In this document: positions 19,339 to 28,219 of the stretch, in pieces
How positions within the stretch are numbered: position 1 is the stretch's first letter
Layout of the letters: every line of letters begins with the position of its first letter
Assembly (NCBI GenBank): GCA_964521025.1
Contig: CAZFPK010000011.1
Coordinates: 26,885 to 90,884, forward strand
Length of the DNA: 64,000 nt
Direction: 5' to 3'
Origin: DRTC01 sp964521025
GTDB lineage: Bacteria; Cloacimonadota; Cloacimonadia; Cloacimonadales; TCS61
Notes under the pieces: model-generated
The model's database searches: none
What the model saw: the letters and a program-made list of their open reading frames with translations, nothing else
What the model was told of the DNA's origin: nothing
Made by a program: the position numbers and the translations under genes

Positions 19339-20514
19339 ATGAGTAAAATCATTGTTTTATCAGTGGTTGTGGCTGCAGCGGTTTTTGCTTCTGTTGCCGT
19401 AACAGTCCAGAAAAGAACATCAGAAGTGTCGGATGTGATTTCCGCAGATCTCAACGAAATTCAAGGAAGAGCATGTGGAAATCTGGCAATGTCTTATGCT
19501 ATTAAACAAGTACAGGACGGGTTTATTCCTTTTACTCAAGAGGGTTATTTGGAAACATTCCCCAATTTTAATGTGTTAAGCGGTAGTATCGATAGTATCC
19601 GGTATACTACCAATGCAGCTCAAGATACGATCCAGATAATTTCTTATGTGAATACATCTTATATGGGTCAGGATATTTTTCATAAAAGTCAGGCTGGTAT
19701 TGGTTTACAAGGTGGTTCTCTTCCCGGAATTGTCGCACACTGGTTGATGGATGATGATTATTGGAGCGGTACGAATAATGATGTTATCGACGGCACAAAT
19801 TTTCATCATCATGGAATTGCTTATAGTGGTGCTCATACTGTTGAAGACTCACCCGGTTATCCATTCGATAAAGTCGGTAAATTCGATGGTTATAACGACT
19901 ATGTTGAAATGCCTGTCGGTGTTTGTGACAAATATAATGATGAGATGACCGTGACTGTAGGTGTAAAAATCGAAAGACTACCTCTTTTTGATATCGATTG
20001 GGGAATCCTGGCTACTGAATACCGGACTACTGATTGGGGTTTTGTTCCCGTCTGGAGTATGAGAGCTTTTACTTTTAGATTTTTGTGGTGGTATTATGTC
20101 AGGTGTTACCTTTTTGTGTTCACTGATAATGGTATAAAATATACCGGAATTCAAAAATGCGGAAGTCAAGGTCAAATTTACAAATGGCACAGTGTTGCTG
20201 CCATTTATGACGGCAGTACTTCCAATCCTACTATTACTGTAAAAGTCGCTCATACGGGTTTAAAGGGTACAACTACGATCGGAGAAGGTAATCAATGGAC
20301 AGGAAGAAATCCTGATAATATTATCTCGGTTGGTGGAAGGGACGGGATTATTCCGCCGTTAGCCTGTTTCGACGGTAAATTAGCCGGAGTGGGTATTTGG
20401 GATCGAGCTTTGACCGATTTGGAAATCGATGATCTGTTCGATGAATATGCTCAAGGGAATACACCTGTTAATGCAGATGGAATTACCATCAATATAGTTT
20501 ATTGGAGCGAGTAA
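19339..20514 (+). CDS. pilin-like protein with LamG/concanavalin-like domain
   Basis: 391 residues, ribosome site GGAGG. Residues 3-22 form a hydrophobic helix after MSK. Residues about 25-60 (ADLNEIQGRACGNLAMSYAIKQV) match the helix of PilX/GspK-type pseudopilins. Residues about 136-390 form a concanavalin A-like/LamG sandwich (VAHWLMDD, VGKFDGYNDYVEMP, KWHSVAAIYDG, FDGKLAGVGIWDRALTDLEI). A lectin-like module on a pilin-type stem suggests a fibre-tip adhesin that binds glycan or protein. No Met-Gly start here, so it may be anchored rather than processed. Confidence 0.7.
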   Translation: MSKIIVLSVVVAAAVFASVAVTVQKRTSEVSDVISADLNEIQGRACGNLAMSYAIKQVQDGFIPFTQEGYLETFPNFNVLSGSIDSIRYTTNAAQDTIQIISYVNTSYMGQDIFHKSQAGIGLQGGSLPGIVAHWLMDDDYWSGTNNDVIDGTNFHHHGIAYSGAHTVEDSPGYPFDKVGKFDGYNDYVEMPVGVCDKYNDEMTVTVGVKIERLPLFDIDWGILATEYRTTDWGFVPVWSMRAFTFRFLWWYYVRCYLFVFTDNGIKYTGIQKCGSQGQIYKWHSVAAIYDGSTSNPTITVKVAHTGLKGTTTIGEGNQWTGRNPDNIISVGGRDGIIPPLACFDGKLAGVGIWDRALTDLEIDDLFDEYAQGNTPVNADGITINIVYWSE

Positions 20515-20670
20515 TTCTATTAAAAAGTAAACACAAAACTGTGTAAATGAAAAATCAGGTTTTGGCAGTATAAAAAATATTGTCTGTCAAAATCTCGGCA
20601 TTTCGTTTTGCGGGAGAATGGGTGATTTCTATATCTATTTCTTCATTTGAGAATTCGAGTAGGAGGATGA

Positions 20671-21606
20671 ATGGACAAAAAAATATATGATAATGAAAGA
20701 ATAATGAAATTCTGGTGGGGAAAAATCCGATGGTTTATGGTTGTCGTACTTTTTGCAATTGGAATATTACAAATGCAGAAAAGTCCGCAATCTTTCCCGG
20801 CTGTTATTTTTATAGCAGTATTTGCCGGAACACTGGTTTTGAATATTTTATTCCATCTCAATATCATCAGAATCAACAACCTGATCGCTGCGATCCAAAT
20901 AACTCTCGATATTGTTTTCTCAACTATTGTCGTTCACTTGACAGGAGGATTAGAAAGTTCATTCGTCTGGATCTATCTATTAGGTGTAATAACTGCCAGT
21001 TTATCGATCGAAAAAACAGGGGGATTCATCGCTTCATTGATCAGTTCTCTTTCTCTTCTGGGACTGATCTTGCTTTATAATTATAAATGGCTGATCCCGA
21101 TGAGTGATGCGGAACATATTGTTGACTATCCTGTACAGACAATTTTTCTCATTTCTTATACAGGATTGATGATAGCAGTTGCTTTTATGGCTAATTATTT
21201 TAGTGACCTGGTCAAAAGACTGAATTCTAATAAATTTATTAACCAGGAAAAAATAAAGAAACTGAATGAGGACAAATCAAAATTAGAAACCTTTAAAATC
21301 GAACAAGAAAGAAAAATTAAAGAAAACAATCAGCTAATTAAGGCAGCTACTTCAGTAGCAGTTATCGATCATAAACTGAATAATCACCTGACTATTATTT
21401 CATTAGCAGTGAAGAGAATAAAAAGAGCAGGAATGGAATATAAAGATGAAAAATTAGAAAAATACGGTAATCAAATGACAGATGCACTGAATAAAATCGA
21501 AGAAGTTTTGAAAAGTGTGCAAAAGTTGAAACAATTAAAAGTAATCAAAGAAGCTCGAAAAAAAGAGCAAGGATTATCAGATGAAGAAGAATATTTTAAT
21601 AGTTGA
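20671..21606 (+). CDS. PilS-like membrane protein lacking kinase domain
   Basis: 311 residues, six predicted membrane helices within about 18-175. The HLTGGLESSFVWIYLLGVI region resembles the PilS membrane sensor. A coiled coil (about 185-225) and a DHp-like helix (AVIDHKLNNHLTIISLAVKRI, His near 234) follow. The protein then ends after about 55 charged residues, with no HATPase domain (no N or G boxes). It overlaps the next gene (a REC protein) by 26 bases, so the two are translationally coupled. It may act as a phospho-acceptor or docking platform for a kinase supplied elsewhere. Confidence 0.6.
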   Translation: MDKKIYDNERIMKFWWGKIRWFMVVVLFAIGILQMQKSPQSFPAVIFIAVFAGTLVLNILFHLNIIRINNLIAAIQITLDIVFSTIVVHLTGGLESSFVWIYLLGVITASLSIEKTGGFIASLISSLSLLGLILLYNYKWLIPMSDAEHIVDYPVQTIFLISYTGLMIAVAFMANYFSDLVKRLNSNKFINQEKIKKLNEDKSKLETFKIEQERKIKENNQLIKAATSVAVIDHKLNNHLTIISLAVKRIKRAGMEYKDEKLEKYGNQMTDALNKIEEVLKSVQKLKQLKVIKEARKKEQGLSDEEEYFNS

Positions 21607-22435
21607 TGACGAACCAAGTGTAAGAGATATCTGCAAAGATATTCTCGAAGATGAGGGTTATCGAGTAACTGTTGCAGTCGATGGTCAGGATGCTATCGAT
21701 AAAATGGATTATTTTGATTTTGATCTTTTTCTGGTAGATTTGTCTATGCCCAGGATAAGCGGTCTGGAATTAATGAAAGTCATCAAAAATAAACAACCTT
21801 TTGCTGTTATTATCATCTTGACCGGATTTGCCAGTGTCCATGGAGCTGTCAAAGCAATCCATGAAGGAGCTTTCCATTACATCGCCAAACCTACTGATCC
21901 TGATGAACTAATCTATGTTGTGAAAAAAGGATTGCAATATTCCGATGACCTATATGGTCCCTTGCAAAATGCATTCGAACCCGCAACTGATAATGAATTA
22001 AAGCGAAAACCGATTATCCTGAATGGTTTCAACCAGAAAGACAGGGATGATTTTATTGAATTAGGAAATTTCCGAAAATATGATCTCGGAATGCATATAC
22101 CGATCAGTGAAGAAATCGAAGGGCAGATCATTTTAATAGAAGACGGAGAAGTTTCAGTCTGGCTGAATAATACGATCATCGATTATCTCGAGAAAATGGA
22201 CTCTTTCGGAGAAGAAACATTGATCTTAAAACAACCTTCTATCACAAAATTGAGAGCTGAAACGCTTGTTAAGATCCGGCATTTTAACAGGCAGAAATTA
22301 CTTGATTTCTTTTCTTATAAAGGAGAAAAACTTTTTAAGAGATTTATGATAAATCTGATCAATAATTCATTTTATAAATGGCGAAAATCCGTGCAAAGAA
22401 TAGTTATGTTAAAACTTTCAACCGGTGAAAAATAA
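21581..22435 (+). CDS. response regulator with cyclic-nucleotide-binding-like domain
   Basis: 284 residues. REC about 1-125 (DDEPS, phospho-Asp in LFLVDLSMPRI, KPTD). Residues about 150-275 look like a cNMP-binding/CRP-like beta-roll (KYDLGMHIPISEEIEGQIIL, IEDGEVSVWL, DSFGEETL, TLVKIRHFNRQKLLDFFS). There is no DNA-binding helix-turn-helix, so the output is probably protein-protein. It sits between the PilS-like protein and the PilT ATPase, which points to control of pilus motor activity. Ligand binding by the beta-roll is uncertain; the usual phosphate-binding cassette is not clear. Confidence 0.65.
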   Translation: MKKNILIVDDEPSVRDICKDILEDEGYRVTVAVDGQDAIDKMDYFDFDLFLVDLSMPRISGLELMKVIKNKQPFAVIIILTGFASVHGAVKAIHEGAFHYIAKPTDPDELIYVVKKGLQYSDDLYGPLQNAFEPATDNELKRKPIILNGFNQKDRDDFIELGNFRKYDLGMHIPISEEIEGQIILIEDGEVSVWLNNTIIDYLEKMDSFGEETLILKQPSITKLRAETLVKIRHFNRQKLLDFFSYKGEKLFKRFMINLINNSFYKWRKSVQRIVMLKLSTGEK

Positions 22436-22602
22436 AAAAAATCTATTTTTATCGATGAAAATATTTTATAATTTTATATATTATTTAATAAGTATCAAGG
22501 TGAAAAAACAAACTGAAATGTATATTAAATTCAGATTAAACAAAATAGATGTTGCCTTAAATTTCAAGAAAATTAATTTTGACTCTGAATATTGGGTGAG
22601 CA

Positions 22603-23814
22603 ATGAATTTGTCATTTATTGAAGAATTACAGGTAAATCTGTCCGATTTTATTACAGGTCTGAACCGTTTTCAGCGAATCGATAAATTATTATATGAAAA
22701 TGTAAACTGGAGGAAAGAAACTCACGAACATTTCAGATACCTGCTTTCTTATATGAAAAAAAAAAATGCTTCTGATATGGATGTCGGAGGACCAGGAACT
22801 AATGGAAAAATCTGGCTAAGGATTTATGGAAACAAAACACCTTGTGATGATATGCCCCTTTATCATGATGATGAAATTATTGTTCTTCTGTTAAATGCTT
22901 TAAATGAAACACAGAAAAAAATCCTGTTTGAAAAGAAAAATATAGATTTCTCCGTAGAATTGTTATTCGACGGTGAGGAGCGAGCTAATCGTTTCAGAGG
23001 TGATGTATATTTTGACAGAAATTGTATCGCGGCAAATTTTAGAAAAATAGACCAAAAAGTTCGAAATATTAAACGGTTAAGTTTCCCGGATAATATTACG
23101 AAAAGATTAAATCTTTATTATGAAAAATCCGGTTTATACCTGATAACAGGTATTTCGGGTTCAGGTAAAAGTGCTACTCTCGACTCTATTGTCGATATGA
23201 ACAATCGTACCAATAAAGCACATATCGTGATTATCGGGGATCCTATTGAATTTATTCATGAATCTGTTAAATGTATTATCAGGCATAGAAATGTGGGTGA
23301 CGATGTCTTGAGTTTTAGAGAGGGAACAATTCAAGCATTAAGACAGGATCCGGATATAATTATCGTGGGTGAGATGAGAGATCCTGAAACCATCGATACA
23401 GTTATTGAAGTTACCGATAGCGGTCATAAAGTATATACAACATTACACACCAGCTCGGCAATCGACAGTATTCACAGGATAATTGGGGAATTTCAACCAA
23501 CTGAACAGGACAGGATAAGAATGAGATTGGCTGATGTTCTCAAAGTATGTATTTCCCAGAAATTGATTCCGGATAATAAAGGAAAATTGATCCTATCCAA
23601 AGAGATTCTTTCTGTGGATAGTTCCGTGAAAGCTGCAATCAGGAATAAAAATATCGGTGAGATATATCAAATGATGGTAGAAGGAAAAAGAAAGGGAATG
23701 ATGACTCTTGAACAGGATCTTCTAAATTTATATAAAAAAAATGTGATTTCCAGAGATACGCTATTAAATTATTCAAATAACAGGAAAATAATGTCTCAAA
23801 TGCTGCAAATTTAA
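22603..23814 (+). CDS. PilT-family retraction ATPase
   Basis: 403 residues. N-terminal PAS-like region (about 40-160), RecA-like ATPase about 165-370. Walker A GISGSGKS near 182, GDPIEF Asp box, Walker B IIIVGEMRDPETID, His box TTLHTSSAIDSIHRII. The C-terminal GEIYQMMVEGKRKGMMTLEQDL matches PilT (AIRNLIREGK type). No zinc-binding cysteines, unlike the PilB gene here. Its presence implies a retractable fibre, i.e. a true pilus or gliding machine rather than a simple type II secretion system. Start ATG follows GGGTGAG. Confidence 0.88.
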   Translation: MNLSFIEELQVNLSDFITGLNRFQRIDKLLYENVNWRKETHEHFRYLLSYMKKKNASDMDVGGPGTNGKIWLRIYGNKTPCDDMPLYHDDEIIVLLLNALNETQKKILFEKKNIDFSVELLFDGEERANRFRGDVYFDRNCIAANFRKIDQKVRNIKRLSFPDNITKRLNLYYEKSGLYLITGISGSGKSATLDSIVDMNNRTNKAHIVIIGDPIEFIHESVKCIIRHRNVGDDVLSFREGTIQALRQDPDIIIVGEMRDPETIDTVIEVTDSGHKVYTTLHTSSAIDSIHRIIGEFQPTEQDRIRMRLADVLKVCISQKLIPDNKGKLILSKEILSVDSSVKAAIRNKNIGEIYQMMVEGKRKGMMTLEQDLLNLYKKNVISRDTLLNYSNNRKIMSQMLQI

Positions 23815-23831
23815 ACGAGAATTGGTGAATT

Positions 23832-26168
23832 ATGAGTAAAAAAGAACAATTTGCTTTCGGTATTTTTCAGGATGGATTAACCATTAAAGTAGCTCAATTG
23901 GTTTCAGCCAAAGGGGATGTAAAAATTCAACAATTATTAGACACAACTTTGTCATATCATCTGTTTTTGAGCGATAAAACCGAAGGAAAAGGATTCCACG
24001 AGCTTACTGATTATGAGGATGACGAATTTTCCGGGGAAGTGCAAACACCGGAAGAAATATCAGAATTTGAAATTACCGAAGAAGTTAAAGAAGAAGAAGA
24101 AGAAATTGAAAAATCAGGCAAAAGTGAATTACAGAGTCTGCTTGTAAATTTTCCTCTGGATCGGGGAAAGCTCTCACTGAATACAAATGAAGAGCAGATT
24201 TCATATCATAAATTTGATAAGAGTTTTACGAAAACAAAAATCATCAAATACTTGAAAAAAGAAGTCCTTTCAAAGGAAGACATCAAGAAAAATAATTACA
24301 CTCTCGGCATGATCTTCAACAAAGACAAATCGAGTCTGGCTTTTGTTCACAAAGGAGAAAATGATCTTTTAAATGCTGTGCAGGACCTGAATTTCCAGTA
24401 TTCCAGGAAAAAATATTTTTATAGTTATATCGACACTAACGAAATATCGCTGATGAATCTGGTTAGACACAACTATGATTATACTGATGAAGATTTTGTG
24501 ATGATCTTATACATCGGAAAAGAGTTTAAAACAGCTATCATAATGCGCGGAAAAGAACATTTCAAAACTTTACCCATAATCATTCCCGATGTTGACCAGG
24601 AAAAAACGAGACAATCTATATTTTCCAAAATATTATTAGAACAGGATATATCTAATTTTCCTATTACGCAGAATATTCTGATAGCCGGCGAATTTGTAAC
24701 TCCTGATGATATTGAATTCTTCTCCAAAAATTTCGGAACCATGTCTAAGGTAAGTCGCCTGGAACTTTCTCAGATCGATACGGTTGAAGTATCAGAAGCA
24801 GAAATAACAGAAGAGACAAAAGCTGCTTTTGCTATTCCGATCGCTTTAGCCTGGAAAACTCTTACCCCAAAGAACAAGAATTTTTATTCGACTAACCTGC
24901 TTCCAAAAGATATCATTGAAAGACAAAAACATTTTAAAATTGCCTGGCATGGATTTGTCTTGCTTGCTGCTATCTTCTTTTTTGCTCTCATCGGAACGAT
25001 GAAAAATCTTCAATTAAAAAGGGATATACTTGAAATCGACAAAACTGTAATTACTTTGGATGGAGAACTCAGCCAGACAAAAGAATTGATCCTTAAAATT
25101 AACGAAGTTAAAGAAAGACGAGGGCATTTTGAAAAGAACCTGGAATTAATAGAGGGTATTACCGGTAGCAAAAATCAATGGTTTTACATCCTGAATGTTA
25201 TTTCTGAAGCTTTTAACAGAAATCGCATTAGCTGGCTGAATGACCTGAAAAGCTTAGCTAATAAATTTCAAATAACAGGTTATACAAGCAATAGACGGCA
25301 TATTTTAAAGTTTACAAAATTATTTCCTGATGGACGGATATCAAAGATTATTAAAGAAAAAATTGAAGATGTGGAAGTATGGAAATTTGATATATCTTTT
25401 TCTTATCCTGATCCGAAATTATCCTCCGCAAAAAATCTGAATATTCCTAAGAAAAAGTCAGCGACAATTGATTTGTTTGAAAAATCGGATAAAGAAAGAG
25501 AAGATAAAACTGAGATTCCTGAATCAAGCAATCTTATCACAAACGATTTGTACGCAATAAAATTCTATGCAGGCGATGATTACGACCAGGCAAAAAAGAC
25601 AAAGAAAAAATTTGAAGATGCCGGTTATAAATCAAGAATAGAAGATTTTTCTGATGCCGGCGGAATCGTTTATGAAATAGTATTAAATAAATATCTTCCC
25701 AAAAAAAGAGCAGAAGAAATGGGAAATCAAATAAAAAAGCAGTTCAATGAGGTCGATTATTACAATATTTCAAAAATAGATTTAGCTGATCCGGCAGATA
25801 TACCTGAAATATATAACAACATCGCTGAACTTTATTTTGCCGGGATGATCGATGAAACTTTTGATAAATTGAAAGACTTCACTGATAATTTTCCTGAACA
25901 TTCACTCGTTTATAACGCAAACTATCTCAAAGGCGAATGTTTATATTTTCAAAAGGAATATGGGCAAGCTCGTGAAATCTTTCAGGAAATCATCCGGCAG
26001 AAAGGTATAAAAAAACCCGATGCTCTAATGATGATGGGAAATTCTTATAAAAAAGAAAATAATACCGAACAAGCTGTTCATTTCTGGAACAAGCTGATCA
26101 ACGAATTTCCGGAAAATGAGCTGACTGAAATAGCAGAAAATAAAATAAAAGATTTAAGGGAAAATTAA
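23832..26168 (+). CDS. fused PilM-PilN-SPOR-TPR alignment-complex protein
   Basis: 778 residues. Residues 1-345 resemble a degenerate PilM actin-like fold (FAFGIFQDGLTIKVAQL start), split by an acidic linker (about 55-100). A single membrane helix lies at about 370-392 (FVLLAAIFFFALIG), preceded by the NLLP box (STNLLPKDI) typical of PilN. A coiled coil and PilN-like domain run to about 540. Residues 573-655 are SPOR-like (LYAIKFYAGDDYDQAKKTKKKF), and 660-775 are TPR-like. Normally PilM and PilN are separate proteins; fusion plus a peptidoglycan-binding SPOR module is unusual. Its stop abuts the next ATG. Confidence 0.72.
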   Translation: MSKKEQFAFGIFQDGLTIKVAQLVSAKGDVKIQQLLDTTLSYHLFLSDKTEGKGFHELTDYEDDEFSGEVQTPEEISEFEITEEVKEEEEEIEKSGKSELQSLLVNFPLDRGKLSLNTNEEQISYHKFDKSFTKTKIIKYLKKEVLSKEDIKKNNYTLGMIFNKDKSSLAFVHKGENDLLNAVQDLNFQYSRKKYFYSYIDTNEISLMNLVRHNYDYTDEDFVMILYIGKEFKTAIIMRGKEHFKTLPIIIPDVDQEKTRQSIFSKILLEQDISNFPITQNILIAGEFVTPDDIEFFSKNFGTMSKVSRLELSQIDTVEVSEAEITEETKAAFAIPIALAWKTLTPKNKNFYSTNLLPKDIIERQKHFKIAWHGFVLLAAIFFFALIGTMKNLQLKRDILEIDKTVITLDGELSQTKELILKINEVKERRGHFEKNLELIEGITGSKNQWFYILNVISEAFNRNRISWLNDLKSLANKFQITGYTSNRRHILKFTKLFPDGRISKIIKEKIEDVEVWKFDISFSYPDPKLSSAKNLNIPKKKSATIDLFEKSDKEREDKTEIPESSNLITNDLYAIKFYAGDDYDQAKKTKKKFEDAGYKSRIEDFSDAGGIVYEIVLNKYLPKKRAEEMGNQIKKQFNEVDYYNISKIDLADPADIPEIYNNIAELYFAGMIDETFDKLKDFTDNFPEHSLVYNANYLKGECLYFQKEYGQAREIFQEIIRQKGIKKPDALMMMGNSYKKENNTEQAVHFWNKLINEFPENELTEIAENKIKDLREN

Positions 26169-27035
26169 ATGGAATATGCTGTAAGAAATACGATTGTTTT
26201 AGCGGTTCTGCTTTTGCTGGTAATTGGCGGTTCATACTGGAGGAACAGAGGATCAAATGTGATCTTACAGGAAAAAACAACGACTTATAATGATCTCAGA
26301 GAGACCGTGGACGGACTAAAAAGAGCAAATCCGGATCTGGTAAATGAAGATATGATCATTTCTGCATTAGAACGCATGGAAGCATCAGCCAGGAAAAATG
26401 TAAAAATCATTCTTAAAGAGGATAATCCAACGATCACTTATAAGTATCTGGTCGATATTGTAGATCGCTATTGTCCGGGATTGGTCTTTAATTTTGTCGT
26501 TGAAAAATCCGGGCAACAGGAAATATTTAACTACAATTCCTACAAGATCGATGGAAGTGCCAGTTTCGGTGATTTTTATAGATTTGCCGATCACCTGGAA
26601 AATGAAGGTCCTTTACTGACGATCGAATCTATTCTCATCAAGGAAAAATATAATGCGGTTTCAGACACTATTCAATTCCATCTCTCGTTCAAATCTTATT
26701 TTGAGGATAACGGTATTCCTTATGAAGATTTATCTATGAAAAATCTCAAGCATCTCAATTTCAATTATAATCCTTTTCGGACCAGAATTCACGGACCTTT
26801 GAGATATTCGGGACAGGATGAAGCAATAATCCTGGAAAAATCCGTTATGATCGGATTAACTCCTGAAAAAGTTTTTATGCGTGATCATCGTGGTAAATTC
26901 AGGATCCTTTTACCGGGTGACAAGATCGTCTTTGGAAATTTAACTTCGATTAATTGGGAGGAGCAATATGCATCCTTTACGATTAATAAGACCGGGGTAA
27001 ACGAAGAAAAAATAATATATTTAAAAAAGGAATAA
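26169..27035 (+). CDS. fused PilO-PilP-like alignment protein
   Basis: 288 residues. One N-terminal membrane helix (about 7-24), a coiled coil, then a ferredoxin-like PilO region (about 75-180; FGDFYRFADHLENEGPLLTIESI). The C-terminal 70 residues (VMIGLTPEKVFMRDHRGKFR, LLPGDKIVFGNLTSINWEEQ) look like the PilP/GspC homology region that docks to the secretin. Expected role: periplasmic link between the PilN part of the preceding protein and the secretin. Starts on the base after the previous stop and ends two bases before the secretin gene. Confidence 0.6.
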   Translation: MEYAVRNTIVLAVLLLLVIGGSYWRNRGSNVILQEKTTTYNDLRETVDGLKRANPDLVNEDMIISALERMEASARKNVKIILKEDNPTITYKYLVDIVDRYCPGLVFNFVVEKSGQQEIFNYNSYKIDGSASFGDFYRFADHLENEGPLLTIESILIKEKYNAVSDTIQFHLSFKSYFEDNGIPYEDLSMKNLKHLNFNYNPFRTRIHGPLRYSGQDEAIILEKSVMIGLTPEKVFMRDHRGKFRILLPGDKIVFGNLTSINWEEQYASFTINKTGVNEEKIIYLKKE

Positions 27036-27037
27036 TT

Positions 27038-28219
27038 ATGAAAAAAATATCACTATTATTAATTATTTTTATTGTAGGCAGTAGTTTAATAACGCAAATC
27101 TCAAAAATTTCGAGTAAGGGATTGGTTTCCATTCCCAAGGATACAAAATTTGTTGAGGTCGTAAATACGCTGGAAGTATTATCTCAACAATATGCAGGCA
27201 AAAAGATCATCAATTCCAGTATTTTTAATCAGGAGATCGGTGTTCCTATCAAGGAAATTCACTGGCTGGAAGCTTTAAATCTGATCACAAGTTATAACAA
27301 CCTGATTTTGGAGGAATTACCCGGTGCTTTTATTATCAAAGACTTTACTGAAGAAGCCGAAGCAGAAGAGGAAGAAAAAAAGGTATCTCCCGATACCAAA
27401 CAGATCAGGATCAGTTCGATATTCTTCAAAGCAGATAAATCATTTCTGAACAGTATCGGGATCGATTGGACAACTCTGTATAGAGGAAAAGTCGATGTTG
27501 ACCTGGGTTTTCTGGGAGCATCCAATGTCTCGGATGAACTATTTAAAGCTACAGCTACTCATAAAATAGAATCTGCTTCAGCATCTCTCGACCTGAATAC
27601 TCTCCTGAAAATCATCGAAGCAAAACAAAAAGGTTCGATCATTGCTCGTCCGAATATTGTTGTCATTTCCGGCAAGGAAGGATTTATCCAGGTTGGTGAA
27701 GATTTCTCCATTAAAACCACAGATGAAGACGGTAATATTTTTGATCGCTTTTTCTCTACCGGAATTATTATGGAAGTTCTTCCTGAAGTGGTTGAAAAAG
27801 ACGGAGAGGAAGCGATTTATTTGAAGGCTAAAGTCGAGAAAAGTGCTGCTACTCCCGGTGAACTCAGCACGATCATCGCAAAAAGTACATCTACGACCGA
27901 AATTCTGTTATTCGATGGTGAAGAAACTGTAATTGCCGGACTTTACAGCACAGACGATACAAAGATCAGATCAGGAATACCAATTTTGAAAGATCTTCCC
28001 TGGTGGGTTTTCGGGATTCGTTATCTAACCGGTTATAATCGAACGGAATCCAAAGTAGGTGAAATGATCATCGTGATCAAAGCAGAAATCGTCGAATCTT
28101 TACAGAATAGAATGACTAAAGCGATAACAACAAAGGAAAAAGTTAAAGAACTCAGAGATTCGAGATCAGAAATAAAAAATTATTTTGAAGAAAATGGAAA
28201 GGATATATTCAATGAATAA
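27038..28219 (+). CDS. secretin of PilQ/GspD family, short form
   Basis: 393 residues with signal peptide MKKISLLLIIFIVGSSLITQ. Residues about 28-105 are a single small N-domain (STN/N1-like; KFVEVVNTLEVLSQQYAGKKI). An acidic linker follows, then the secretin barrel domain about 120-355 (IIARPNIVVISGKEGFIQVG, ETVIAGLYSTDDTKIRSGIPILKDLPWW). A charged C-terminal tail of about 40 residues may contact the lipoprotein encoded next. Short for PilQ (usually 600-700), so most periplasmic N-domains are missing. Forms the outer-membrane exit pore for the fibre. Confidence 0.88.
   Translation: MKKISLLLIIFIVGSSLITQISKISSKGLVSIPKDTKFVEVVNTLEVLSQQYAGKKIINSSIFNQEIGVPIKEIHWLEALNLITSYNNLILEELPGAFIIKDFTEEAEAEEEEKKVSPDTKQIRISSIFFKADKSFLNSIGIDWTTLYRGKVDVDLGFLGASNVSDELFKATATHKIESASASLDLNTLLKIIEAKQKGSIIARPNIVVISGKEGFIQVGEDFSIKTTDEDGNIFDRFFSTGIIMEVLPEVVEKDGEEAIYLKAKVEKSAATPGELSTIIAKSTSTTEILLFDGEETVIAGLYSTDDTKIRSGIPILKDLPWWVFGIRYLTGYNRTESKVGEMIIVIKAEIVESLQNRMTKAITTKEKVKELRDSRSEIKNYFEENGKDIFNE

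Noticed and set aside
20595..20618. Sigma-54 promoter before the PilS-like gene
   Set aside because: A GG and a TTTTGC are present (CGGCATTTCGTTTTGC), but the spacing is eleven bases, not ten.
22425..22622. 65-codon frame between the REC-cNMP and PilT genes
   Set aside because: No ribosome site, overlaps both neighbours, Lys/Asn/Phe-rich low-complexity translation.
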